NCBI GenBank assembly: GCA_004352715.1
Contig: SCFE01000091.1
Span: 1,430,081-1,494,080, forward strand
Reading direction: 5' to 3'
DNA length: 64,000 nucleotides
Source of the DNA: Hofstenia miamia
Lineage: Eukaryota > Xenacoelomorpha > Acoela
The notes beneath the pieces are model-generated. The model was not told the DNA's origin and searched no databases. It saw only the letters and a list, made by a program, of their open reading frames with translations. Positions 20,309-31,938 of the stretch are shown piece after piece. Within the stretch, counting starts at the first letter, position 1; every line of letters begins with the position of its first letter. The position numbers were made by a program, and so were the translations under genes.

Positions 20309-21396
20309 ATGGATATGGATGTGTCTATTTCTCATAATGGGATCCCCACTCAGGGTTTCCCCTGTGTGAGCACTGGCAGCTTTGATGCTGTCCCTTGCAC
20401 TGCTGGACTTAGTTCTGTTGTTGTTCTACCTACTACTACCCCCACCAAACCTGTTTCTGGTATATCTATACCCTCTGAAGTTTTTTGCAAGAGAACCCCA
20501 CTCCTGCTGCCCTGTCAAATCCATTTCTTTTGTATACACCACCTTTGCTCCCAACACTAGAAGTTCAACAGCTCTGAGAAGCCCTTGCTGAACATATCTC
20601 ACAGCACTGCTCCTGTGAAGCCTGTTTTGACGCCTTACAAGCCAAAATGAGACAACAAGCCACTGCTGCTTGGCAACATGAGAGATGCTTGCTCAACTTG
20701 ATCTCAGCCTTAGAGATGCAAATTCAGGAATTGGTCCAGCACTCCCCACTGATTTCATCAGGAGAACCTGAGTATGTAACTCACACTCTTTTGGACAAGG
20801 TTCTTGATGTTCTCTTGGAAAGATTCTAAAGGATTATCTCACAGACATTGTCTGCCCACCTTCCTCATGCTGTGTCAGCATCTACAACATCCCCTGTGAT
20901 GCCACCATTTGTTACCCCCATTACCTCTTTTACAAGTGGAGCACCTACCTTCACTCAGTCTGCAAGTCACAATGCTAACTACAGTAGCTATGCTGAGCTC
21001 TTGTACCCTGAGTGTATCAGTTGTGCCCTCAGCACCTGTGAATGTCACAGTTACTCCAACTACTACGATTGTTCCACCTTCTCCTCTGAGTGACCCCATT
21101 GGGTCTACAACTACTTGTGGGCCATGCTTTACTCAGTCCATTTTGCCTACTGAAGCACAGGAAGCAAACAATCAAATCTTTTCAACTGACACTCAGTGTC
21201 AGTCATTCAACAAGTGGTTCTTTCTCTTTGAGCTTACAATGAAGCAATAAAAAACCACTCAAGATGCTGCTGCTGCACAATTTCCCATGTTCCTTCAAGG
21301 CCTCACATACAATCAGATGGTATTATCATTGATGAGCCATCAGCTGAAGTGTGCCCTCCCAACATCCTGGTTGAGTCTGTCAGTCATTTAAATTAG
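20309..21396 (+). pseudogene. gag: Gyp-3 gag, broken
   Basis: The start MDMDVS at 20309 aligns with Gyp-1. The order is N-terminal domain, coiled-coil-like region (about 20570-20830), Pro/Thr-rich linker, and the beginning of the capsid (FNKWFFLFELTMKQ, about 21200-21250), with several frame changes and stops. A deletion near 21318 removes most of the capsid and the zinc knuckle; the C-terminal residues before the frameshift site remain and end in a TAG at 21394-21396. Confidence 0.8.
21387..21393 (+). promoter_or_regulatory. -1 frameshift site TTTAAAT of Gyp-3
   Basis: TTTAAAT followed by TAG is identical in position and phase to 6631-6640 in Gyp-2, although the surrounding sequence has diverged. 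Confidence 0.7.
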
Positions 21397-21401
21397 ATGG
21401 A

Positions 21402-23526
21402 GTGCCACCTCCCAAAAACCATGCACATGATGTCTTGGTGATAACCTTGTTACTGCATACTAATGTCATCCCTGCAGATGTGAATGGATTATTGATTAAC
21501 ACTACTATTGATACAAGAGCCTCTGTCTCCATCATCAGCAACACCTGTTGCAACAAGCTTTGCCTACAGAGAGACAACTTGTCTCCATCTACAGCACATT
21601 TGTTAGACACTTCTGGGAACACTATCTCATTGAAAGGTCAAATCAACAACCTTGAGTTGCATATTCATCAAGAATGCTTCTGAGTGGACCTTATTGTGGT
21701 TGATACCTGCAATTGGCCCTTGCCATACAATGTCATTCTAGGAAATGATTTCCTTGAGAAAAACATGTGTGTGATAGACTATGGAACTAACACACTCTCA
21801 ATTCAGGAAAGCAAGCATCAGGAGGAGCTTACTGCTGCTTGTAACCAAGAAATCTTATTAACTTTAATCAACACTGTTGTTGTGGAACCATGGCACTGGT
21901 GATGAGTTGCCATCACAAGAAACTCCCCTTATGAGGGGGACGTCATGATCTTGGAACCTCTGTCATGTCTCTTGTGGCAAACCCTATGTCACCATGCTCA
22001 ACAGTTCTGCATGCCTGATCTGAATGGATCCAATGAAGTTATCAATCATTGTGACACCAGTCTGACTCAAACTCAGAGCAGCTGCCTGCCTGCCTGTTCT
22101 TACCATGATTCATGATTTGATTGAACCCAGAGATCCAATTCAGATCCTAGTTGTAAATGAGAACACTCATGCACACCTGAGTCCACAAGAACATGACATG
22201 CTATTTGCTCTTTTGTGCCAGCACCACAATGTATTTAATTATGGATTCATTAGTGTTGGAAAAGCCAAGAGTGATCGCCAAATTCAGTTGCCAGTTCAAA
22301 GAGTACCTGAGAACCTAAGAGTGGAATATGAACAGATCCTTAGCAATCTCATTGAAAGCAGGATCATTCAGAATAGCAACAGCCCATATGCTGCACCCAA
22401 GGTGTTTATCTGCCAAGGCAAGAAGTACCACTTCTGCATCAACTTTCAACAATTAAATGACATTACTATCAAGGATGTGTATCTGCTACCTCGCATCAAG
22501 GATCTTCTATATGATGCCAGCAAGTACAATTTGTTCTCATGCTTGGATCTTTGTAAAGCCTATTGGCAGATACTGATGAAGCCTGCCAACATCCAGAAAA
22601 CTGCTTTTATTATGCCTTATGGCCTTTTTGAGTGGAAATACATAGCCTTCAGGCTATGTCATGCATATACTATGGAATGGGGCCAACATTCTCAAACCTG
22701 GGATCACTGAATGTATGCAGATATTCTTGTTGCTGGACACACATTCTCTGATCACTTAGATAAGTTGGGTCACACTCTCAAGATTTTGTACAACTGTGGA
22801 CTCTGGGTCAATGGAAATAAATGTTCACTTATTTCACCATGAGCTACATTTTTGGGCAGGGTGCTTGAACCCAGGAGAATATCATTAAAAACGATGTGAA
22901 GGACCATCTCAACCATATTGAGATTCCCATGCTTGTGCAAGGACGCCCAACCCTTGATGGGCTTCTTAAATTACTATGGCTCCTTCATCTCTGAACTAGC
23001 CAACTGTACAAAACACATATCTAATTTACTCAGCAAGAACTCTGATTTCTGCTGGACCTGGGCTGAACAGAAAGAGCTGGATGCTGTGAACAAGAGCTAA
23101 GATGGATCCCCAGTCTGAATACTCCTGACTACATGAAGGAATTTGTCGTTGATTGTGATGTGAGTTCTGTCACCATCAGTGGTGTTCTCAGTCCAATGAT
23201 CAACAGCCAGGAATGCCCAGTACAGTATTTTAGCTGGAAGCTTTGAAATGCTGAGTGAAACTATGGAGCAACAAAGTCTGAAAAGGTATCACTTGTCAAG
23301 AGGCTGAAGAAGTTTAGATTCTTCATCCTAGGTTAACAATTTGTTGTTCATACTGATAACTGTGCACTAGCATTGCTCAAAAAATTCTCTGGCAACAAGT
23401 CAAACATCTTTGCCCAATGGTTGGAATATCTCAATGATTTCACCTTTACTACCACTCATCATCCAGGGAGATTACATCTCAATGCTGATTATTTCACCAC
23501 TCTACCAAGTTATGAGAGAGACTTGT
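21402..23526 (+). pseudogene. pol: Gyp-3 pol: protease, RT and RNase H
   Basis: The protease is at 21402-21902, with the active site read as DTRASVS: the essential Gly is Arg, and a TGA follows at 21681. The later ILGNDF is kept. Reverse transcriptase (22105-22850) keeps INFQQLND, LDLCKAYWQ and YGLFEWKY, but a deletion after LCHA and a change in the catalytic box leave no YIDD. RNase H (about 22900-23526) survives as pieces in two frames (LMGFLNYYG, LLKKFSG). No part could be active. Sequence blocks agree with Gyp-1 more closely than with Gyp-2. Confidence 0.8.
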
Positions 23527-24832
23527 GAAAGCCACCTGGTGAGAAAACTCCTTTTGGATTTATCACAGCATGTGAATATGAGCTCCTTCCTGACATTAAC
23601 ACTGACCAGAACAGAAAAGAGATCCTCCCCATTCTGGTGAAAGAGGAGATCTCAGAGAAAGAAATTGCCACCCATCAGCTACACAACAAAGTTTTATCCA
23701 AAATGATCTGTAAATTGAAAAACCCAAGTCAGGCCATAAGCAATGTCACCAAAAAAATATTTCCAATGTTGTCATTAGAAGCTCACTGAGGCTGGACTCC
23801 TCTATGCACACAGTTGAAACAACCATTTGGCAATTCTAGAGTACTTCAAAAGGGATCTTGTTCAGAAGATCCACAAATATGATCACCTCAGAATAATCCA
23901 AACTGAGTGAACCTTTAATGCTTGCTACATCACCATCTGTATTAGAGCTACTGTGCAAGATGTAATCAATAAGTGTGAAGCATGCTTGCTTCAAGGAGCT
24001 GGACACTTTCTGGAACAGAGAGCTGAGCTCCACAGTCGGGTTGCCAAAAGAATGAACAAAGTAGTTCATATGGACAAAGAGAAATTGTCAAGAGATGAAG
24101 AAGGATTTCAATATCTTTTGGTCTTGATAGATCATTTTACTAAATATGCAAGACTTATTCCTCTCAACAACACTACCACCAAAGTCATCAGAGGAAAGAT
24201 TGTCAAAGAATGGATCCTCAAGCTCAGACCTATGGAGCGCCTAGTTTCTGACTGTGGTCCTCAATTTGAGAACATCCTAATGTCCACTCTTATGAAGGAA
24301 CTTGAGATTGTGCACGATTTTACCACTGCTTATCATCTGCAATCAAACAGCAACATTGTACACTTGAACCATACTGTCATTAAGTTGATTAGAGTAGTTG
24401 CCTTAGCCTGTGCCACCTGTAGAAATTGGAGATGCGTCATAGAGGTGGTCAAATTCTTTTATAACACAGCTGTTCATTCTACCACCAAAGTGAGCCCTTT
24501 CAAGGCTATGTTTGCCCATGAAGTGAGCACACCTCTATCTATCATGTTTCTGGACTATAATGAACCAACATTGGCGAATTTTGTGAACCAGATGCTGCAA
24601 GAATTCCAGGAGGTGCACCTCTCTATCTGCCAGAACACCAACCAGTCTGTTATTCACCAGAAGTGAAACTTTGATAAGAAACTGTATGGTGAACCACATA
24701 AACAAGGAGATTCTGTATTTGCTTACTTTCCTCCTCAGGTTACTGATGCTAATCAAGTGTAAAAACTTGCCACCAATTGGCAAGGAACTTTTAAAATAAC
24801 TAAAGCACTAGATCACCACTGGTACTTATTAG
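23527..24832 (+). pseudogene. pol: Gyp-3 pol: integrase
   Basis: The N-terminal zinc region is broken by stops before 23953. From there 237 codons are open: CEACLLQG completes the zinc region, the first Asp is in VHMDKEK and the second in SDCGPQF, but the Glu block (NGLVER in Gyp-2) reads NSNIVHL, so the third catalytic residue is lost. The frame ends at TGA 24664-24666; decayed C-terminal sequence continues to the inserted LTR at 24833. Confidence 0.8.
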
Positions 24833-25758
24833 TGTAGAATTGTGGGCTGGTAGGGAAACTTAACTAGAAACTTAATTGACTCTGCAGAAGGTTTGAATAG
24901 CATTTACAGTAAAGCCACGATTCCAGGAAACAGAATAACATAGAACTTATAACTTATAGATGTAACATTGGTAATTCATCCAAGTAACAAAACTACTTTA
25001 GGTAAGATCCAAGATGACCAATTCCTATGGCTTCCAGCCAAAGCAGAGCATCCAAAAGTAAAGTGCTTAACCTACTGACTGGTGCTACCCTATTTGTCTC
25101 ACTTTTTAATTTCTATCTCACTTCAGAAAATACAAACTCTCATTTTCATTGTTATCTCTCAGCTCACTATTAAATAATCTGTAAATGCCAGATATTTGTG
25201 CTAGCCAACGGCATGGTATCATCACAGTGTTAGATTTTATAAGTGCATGTATGTGTTGAACTATGAAAGAGAGATTTATTATTTCCTTATACATAACTGT
25301 ATATGTAACTTAATGGGTCCACAATTCGGACTGGATAATCAACAGACCTCCAGAAGCAACTTGTTGCCCCATGCTAGTGAAAGCACTCCTGAATTGTCAC
25401 TGATCTTAAGCAATAAGTTTCATAAAGATAATAAATAAATAGAAAATACAACAGTAAAGACAGCAGTTGAGGGTAGATAAAATCTATTAAGCTATCACTA
25501 CATTTCTCTCAGGTTTTATACAAATGTTTAACTATTGCCTGCCTTTGTTTACAATAATCAGATGCAACGTAGTTTAACATGATCAACTTCTTTTACCCTC
25601 ACAAAATTTAATTTGAGCAATAATAAGCACCATCGAGGGGACATCAAATTAGCAATAGCAACCTGATATCGAAAATAAATATTGACGTCAGAGTGACGTA
25701 GAAATACGGAATAAATTTTAAAAAATAAAATCAACAAAAGTCCCCAAGCAATTCTACA
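24833..25758 (-). repeat. Solo LTR of Gyp-2 type inside Gyp-3 (926 bp)
   Basis: Read on the minus strand it begins TGTAGAATTGCTTGGGGAC and ends CACAATTCTACA, and matches the Gyp-2 LTR along its length. TTAG precedes it (24829-24832) and follows it (25759-25762), a clean 4-bp target duplication, and the Gyp-3 coding sequence resumes after it. It shows that a Gyp-2 relative once inserted here and was reduced to one LTR by recombination. Confidence 0.9.
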
Positions 25759-25762
25759 TTAG

Positions 25763-26170
25763 ATAATGGTAAAGTCACCCATTTTCAGTGACTAAGATGA
25801 ACTATTAAGGATATACATAATGCAGTCATTGACACTAACAATGAGTTTTCTCTTGGTGATCACAGCACAAATGAGATTGAATATCATGATAACCTCACCA
25901 AATGTGAGGAAGATGACCTTACACATGTTGAGTATGATAGTAACCTTGGTAGTATTAGCAGCACAATAGCTACTCATATTTTGCCTAAATGAAAAGCTAG
26001 AGATCAGAGATATTTAGATCACTTAAATAACCAAGATTCAGACCTCAATCTTATATCTTTGTTTAGCAACCATGAAGAGAACAAAGAATCAACCACCAAC
26101 CAGATGCTGAGTGTGACAACAAATCAAGCCATGAGATGAGATGAATCAATCAACAGTGCCAAGATGATTA
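25763..26170 (+). pseudogene. pol: Gyp-3 pol C-terminal tail
   Basis: Sequence from ATAATGGTAAAGTCACCC continues the post-integrase tail, as in Gyp-1 (about 1140-1030) and Gyp-2 (10160-10540). An acidic stretch and several stops are seen; no domain is recognised. Confidence 0.6.
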
Positions 26171-28419
26171 GATGAGGGCACGTCATGAAAGCAAGAGTGC
26201 CTGGCAGAGGACACCTGTAGCAGCAGCTGCCACTACAAGGGGAGACAACTCTCTCCCCAGAAGGGGACTTCCCACAACTATGCTCAGAGACAACTCTCTG
26301 AGTGGGAGCAGACCTCAGATGACTATGCATGGAGACAACTCTCTGTGCATGACTCTGAGGAGCATAGAGTGCCTTTTGCCCAATTGTCTAAAATAACCTC
26401 GCCCCATGTTGACTTGAAACCCCCTCCTAGTCCTGGTCCTTCCTCCTGTGACTCCACTAGTGTTAGTTCCCAAAAAGCAAAGGAATGTAAAGAAAAGACA
26501 TCTAAGGTTGGTGATGAGATTCTGCATCCATACTTTATAGCCACTCAGAAAGCAGTCTGTTTAGTTCAAGACAACATATCAGAAGAGACTAAAAATAAGT
26601 TATGATGGACGTTTAACACCAAGGATTTAACTTGTTCTGTTGACATCATCCTCTTTATCATTGATGCAGAGCATAGGCCCCAGATCAATGCTATTATTGG
26701 CTATGACTCCAAAATGTTAGCTGGCATGGCAAGACCCTATTGGCAAAGTACTGTCCACACTATGTTTGACGAAGACTTCAACCTGTCTCACTTGTGCCAG
26801 TTTCTCAACAGAAAAGAAAAGATTAAGAAATTTGAGTGAATAAACATTGACTTTGACAACTTGTTAATTGTTTACTTCTGCCTTGTAAATGAGGTAACAC
26901 ACCCAAAAATAATGGAAAAGATTGAAATTGCTTATCAACTTGCTAAGGTAGAGAAGATATGCCTGGTCATGTTCCTAAAGGAAGAATATCAAGATAATAT
27001 CCCAGACAAAGTTGAGAGTTTACATTTTTGCATGGAAAACTTTACAGTTCTGTATAGCAATTCCTACCAGCCCATGAGTATGTACAATACTCACATGATT
27101 TTGGCTACTAAGAACATTTACACCAATCTGCTCTTGTGTAAGAAGATTCCAATGCTCTGTCTTGCAGTCAACACTCATTTGATCATCAATACATGTATTC
27201 AGGCTCAATCACTGGAATTGATTAATATCAGCTTGCCTGGCCTACATTCTGACATATCTGATCTCCATGTCAGTTTTGCCTTCTCACAAAGCACAGCTAT
27301 GCTGCAGGATTTGATGAGGTATGGACAAACTTGAAAGTGGATCACAGCCCTGAAACTGAGTAGCCTACAATCAATATCCAGAGCCCAATGTCACAGTATC
27401 ACCAATCAGTTGAAAGAATGCTCACCAAGTGGAGTTTATCACATGACACACAAGATTGCTAAAACTTCTCAGAAAAGATGTTCTCAGAAAGGTTTGCACT
27501 GGCAATCCAGTCTCATGGAGCCATGTGGGTTCTAGCTGATTTCTTCACTGTTGATCCTCACCTTCAGCTACCTCTGGATAAGCCTACTAGAGAGAAACTT
27601 GCTAAGCAGTGTCCTCATGAACTCACTATCAGTCCTGCAACCTGGAAAGTCAAGAACTGGCTGCTCCACTCCTACTCATTGCACATGTCTCCAGGGAAGT
27701 CTAAAAAAGCAATGGAGCATTTTGAGAAGTTCTATGCCCATCTCATTGGATCCAGCAGACCCCTCAGTCACCATCTGCCACAGATGATTGTAAACCATTT
27801 AGGAGTTGCTTTCTCCAACTTAAATATCTTTTTGGACACACTCAAGAAATACATGTGGGGAGCTGCTACTGAGAGAAAATTCCCTTCTCTTAACTCAGAA
27901 TATGCACCCCTGTGCACTAGCCAACTCATGCACCATGAATATGGTTTGACAAAGCCAGCATCACAGATCCCAAGGAGATGACATTGCAGCAGGTGAATGA
28001 GTATAGCTCACTGTTCATTGACCACTCTACTTGTATGGGATCCCTCAGAGAAGTCTTTCTCCAATTTTACCCTGATACTAGGATTAGTGCTGAGGATGCA
28101 CGCATCTCAGACACTGATGCCTAAATGACACTCCTTATCACCCTCAAGGGCCTTTGTCTGTATGAAAAATTTTACTATACCTTCATGCTGAGGCTGAATG
28201 TACTATGATGCAACTGTCCCATTAGTTCAAGGCTACTGGAGCTCAAGTATTTCAGGCTATGCAGCAAAACTGTCACTCAATGGGAGGCACTGATGCAGTC
28301 ACTAGGCAACCCTGGTACACAGAGTTTCATCTTGGGATGATGTGCTGGCCAAAGAAATGATAGAAGAAGCCCAGAAGTTGTTGTGTGGTCCTACAGTCCA
28401 ACTGTTACCACAACCTTAA
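26171..28419 (+). pseudogene. Gyp-3 ORF3 homologue
   Basis: The copy is in pieces: 26345-26605, about 26640-27334, 27478-27981 and 27960-28380. The N-terminal part (to about 27040) is absent from Gyp-2. It includes three imperfect repeats encoding GDNSL/RDNSL (26240-26350) and a hydrophobic block around NLLIVYFCLVNE. From IYTNLLLCKKIP onward it aligns with Gyp-2 ORF3, including LQLPLDKPTREKL, WKVKNWLL and KKYMWGAATE. About 370 codons of the Gyp-2 middle region are deleted near 27930, after which MTLQQVNEY and FLQFYPDT resume. The His of the Gyp-2 DDAHTSN block is Arg here. The function is unknown; no membrane anchor is seen. Confidence 0.7.
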
Positions 28420-28424
28420 CCATG

Positions 28425-28439
28425 CAATGGGAGGGGGCG
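28425..28439 (+). promoter_or_regulatory. Polypurine tract of Gyp-3
   Basis: CAATGGGAGGGGGCG directly precedes the 3' LTR start at 28440. Confidence 0.7.
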
Positions 28440-29349
28440 TGTAGAGTCACTCAGGACCCTTCTTTAATTTTATTTAATCAATTATTGGCACTCTCTAATT
28501 AATTTGGTGCTATTTACTACCTTTGATTTAGTGATTTTATTAATTTGTTGTTTTTTTGAACTTAAGTTTCAAATTTAATAACTGTCCTCTCAAGTTAGAG
28601 ATTGCATGTAATTGCTTGTTTAATTTGCAAGTGAAACAAGTGTATTTTTGTAAAACAGTAAATATTTACCTTTTCTTGTAATAAATAGGGAACTCACTGT
28701 TATCAAATGTCAAATAAATTTCATTCTCACTGAATAATGTTTGCTTTTTCTTTCATTAATACTATACTAACCTTTTTAGATTTGGTATCATTTAAAATGA
28801 TAAAAAACTTGTAAGATCTGGCAATAATGTGGGAGGAACTCTGCTGTGCCTGGGGTGATAACTTGCTCCTTGACAGATGTGAGCCCATGTTGTGGTTGCT
28901 TTAGGCTACAAATAGGCATAGGGAATAAAAGAACTATGAAATCTATCAATCAAACATGCACATACTATCACATAATAAAAATATATTATGCCATTGGTGT
29001 ACATGAATACATGGTAATTACACATTATTTAAGATCTTTATTACATGAGGTGAGATAACAAACACTGAGCTAAATTTCTTTTATTGAGATAGAAATTAAA
29101 CTTGAGACACACAATTAGCACCTTGGATGGTAAGGATGGATTCTAATGACTTGGCTTTGGTGAGATGCTGTGTGAATTGGTCACTACCTGAACTGCCACT
29201 TTGGAAAAGATCATTTAATTTTTCTACAGTGAAATTGGCAAACTACCAATCTTCATTTGTTTTGTTGGAATCCAGGCTGCTCTTGGCGATGGTAATTCTT
29301 TAAAACCTTGTACCACTCAAGCTGCTTGAAACAGACCACTGATTCTACA
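28440..29349 (+). repeat. Gyp-3 right LTR (910 bp)
   Basis: The LTR starts TGTAGAGTCACTCAGGACC and ends CTGATTCTACA, followed by TTAT and Gyp-4 integrase sequence. It differs from the left LTR by scattered substitutions, so the insertion is not recent. Confidence 0.85.
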
Positions 29350-31243
29350 TTATCAACAACAAAGAGAAGACCATTTGCAATAAGGTTCCAAGCATAAGAG
29401 TTGAAATATTTGGATAAAGTTTTTCTAATTGTAAATCTGCATTTAATTTTGTTAATAATTTGTTATAATTGAATATCATTGTGTTGGTGTTTGATTATTT
29501 CTTCATTTAAATGAATATCTAATATAGTGTGACCTTGACTATCTGTGTTGATGACTGGCAGGTTGTCATATGCAGATTTAGAAATAAATGGAAATGGAAC
29601 TTTATTATAAGTTTGTTTTGGATATCACAATGGTATTACAGAAGTTCTGTCATTAATTCTGCATTTGTATGCTGTTTTCCCTTACAGTGTACAATTGTGA
29701 AATTACAATTTGTTAGATATTCTATCCATCATGCTATAATGTTAAAATGATTTCCAGAAATTTTTTTTAACCAACTAAGGCTGGAATTACCTGTATGGAC
29801 TGTAAAGTGTGAGCCATAATTAAGTTCACTAGGTTCAATTTATGACTGAAAAATTGTATTGGTTTCTTGATTCCATTTATAAATAGACTTTGTGTTGCAC
29901 CAATCACAATGGAGCTAGCATCACAGTTGACAATAAATTCTTTAGAAAAATCTGGTGAATTTAAACTTGGTAGTTTTTTCAATTTCAGTTTTAATTGTCT
30001 AATATGGTTTAATGATGCAATGTCCAATCAAATGGTGTATTCTTTTTTAAAAGTTTGGACATGTTTATTTTTTTATCCGAAATGTTAGGTATGAAAGCTT
30101 GGTAATAGTTGAAGAACCCAAGTATTCACTGAACATGTTATGGGGAGGCATAATTTTATGATTGTATCACAGATGTCCTCTTTAAGACTAATTTTATTGT
30201 GTTTTATATGACAACCTAAGAAAATTACTGATGGTTGTAATTGCTTACATTTTTTACTGTTGATTTTTATATATGTTTGTTTTAATAAAATAAGTATGTT
30301 ATGTAAGTTCTTGTATGGTTTTGGTGCCATTAATATATCATCAATGTAGGCAGCAATGCCTTCTTCTGGTTTGTAGTATTTTAGTGATGTATCATTGGAA
30401 GGTTGCTGGGGCATTACATAGTCCAAAGGCCATGTAAAGCCATTTGAATAAACCATATGAAGTAATGAAGGTAGTCAGATTTATGCATGGGAATCTGCTA
30501 ATAGGCTTTGCACAGATCAAGTGTTGTGAAGAATAAATTTTGACAAGTTGTATAAAGTATTTCATCAATTGGAGGTAACAGATAAGCAACCTTTTTTGTA
30601 ATATCATTAAGTTTTCTGAAATCAATGCAAAACAGTATTATTGTATTGTTTAATAAAGACCTTTGGGAATGCATATGGATTTTTTGATGGTTGAATAATT
30701 CCATTGTTTAACAAATCCATGATAATTTTTTAGTATTCTTGTTTTAATTGTTCTGGTACAAGACATACTGCTTGATGTATTTGTTTATTTTGCAATGATG
30801 ATATCAGACCAAATAGTTTGTTTAAATTCTAATGTAGTAAAATGCTAGCTGAATCAATCAATTTTAATCACATCAACAGGGTGCAATGTTATTGTTTGAT
30901 TGCTGATTGTTTGAAAATGTGATGAAATATTTTTATTTTTAGCATCAATGCTTAATGTCTTATCATGGAAATTTATGATGCATTGGTATTTTCCACGAAA
31001 TTTTTACCTAGTATTAGTTTGTAGGGTAACATATGTTTGGTTGTATAAACAATAAGATTGTTGTGGAGGAATTTATTAGCAATTGTAAATTCTAATTCAT
31101 TAACTAATCCCTTTATATCTAGATAATCACCAGATGCATTTATCAAATGATGGTTTTATGGTTTAATATGCTCTCTATTAATGTTGATTTGATTAGTGCA
31201 CATGTGCTATGGTGTTCTTATTCAATGTGGTTGTCATAAAGAC
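29350..31243 (-). pseudogene. pol: Gyp-4 pol: protease end, RT, RNase H, integrase start
   Basis: The minus-strand order is: protease C-terminus at about 31130-30990 (YKLILGKNF), reverse transcriptase at 30704-30085 with FCIDFRKLND, LDLCKAY, GLCNAPATFQ and the catalytic AAYIDDIL, RNase H at about 30027-29767 (IVNCDASS), and the integrase N-terminus at about 29640-29350. There Gyp-3 interrupts it at TTAT. Frames shift repeatedly. It is a member of the Gyp-1/2/3 group but the most diverged and so probably the oldest. Upstream it is cut at 31243 by the Gyp-5a LTR. Its gag lies far away at 49971-51745. Confidence 0.8.
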
Positions 31244-31380
31244 TGTTGTAGTCTGCCCAGAAGAGGAAAACAGGCTTGGTATTACAAGCTTTTATTCAAC
31301 AACCTGAAATACATATTAAATGTTACAAATATAAAAACACAACATAACACTATAACATAACAACATAGAATATTATAAAA
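31244..31380 (-). repeat. Gyp-5a 3' LTR (137 bp)
   Basis: The LTR is inferred from comparison with 46593-46729. On the minus strand it ends ACTACAACA, and Gyp-5b starts TGTTATAAT, giving TGTT/AACA termini; here the start has mutated. An AATAAA for polyadenylation lies in GTTGAATAAAAGC. A purine run, GTGAGGGAAGAA, precedes it at 31381-31392. Confidence 0.75.
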
Positions 31381-31394
31381 TTCTTCCCTCACTT

Positions 31395-31938
31395 AAGAAG
31401 TCTTGTAGTCCTTCAAATGTAATGGCTTTGAGTGAAGCTGACCTGATCACCTCAATACTGGTTCTGTTGGTTCCTAGCTCAACACTGGCATTGTCCAAAG
31501 GTTTGCTTGTGGGTTCTGTGACAAATCTGTTGTAGCTGCCAAAAAATTCTGCAAAAATTCCCTTTGTGACTTGCCTTCTTGAACATTTCTTCCAGATGAA
31601 GCAGCCTCATCTTTGTGGACAGCATGATGCAAATGGGCCTCAGCAACTAATTCAGACAGACCCTCTTGGCTGAGATCATGGGTAGCAGTGTCTTCAGTGA
31701 TGCAGCCATGTTGGGTACTGGGCTCTACTTTATTACCTACTGCATTTTCCATAGGCACTAAGCCTCCAATGGAGATGGTACTCTTGGGTCTGTTCTTAAA
31801 CTCAACTTCTGTGACTCTATCATTAACAACATTTTGGATATCAACCTTCGTCACTAAGGGATCTGATTTATTGCGCACAAAATTCCACAAATAAGTTGAG
31901 TTACCAGGACAGAGCCAGCCTGGAAGATTGAAATTCAT
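31395..31938 (-). pseudogene. pol: Gyp-5a pol C-terminal extension
   Basis: The frame at 31938-31474 has 154 codons, then decays. It contains NKSDPLVTKVDI and VVNDRVTEVEFKN, a short beta-rich piece like the SH3-type end of Gypsy integrases, followed by an acidic and Ser-rich tail. The Gyp-5b counterpart is 47231-46722. Confidence 0.6.

Larger units (their letters stand above)
18737..29349 (+). mobile_element. Gyp-3, decayed Gypsy-like LTR element
   Basis: LTRs lie at 18737-19643 and 28440-29349, both flanked by TTAT on the outside (18733-18736, 29350-29353). The interior has gag, the TTTAAAT site, pol, ORF3 and a polypurine tract in the same order as Gyp-2, with many stops, large deletions in gag and ORF3, and a solo LTR inserted at 24833. 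On the right it interrupts the integrase region of Gyp-4. The left end is irregular: after the left LTR comes a Gyp-4-like fragment in place of the primer site. Confidence 0.85.
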
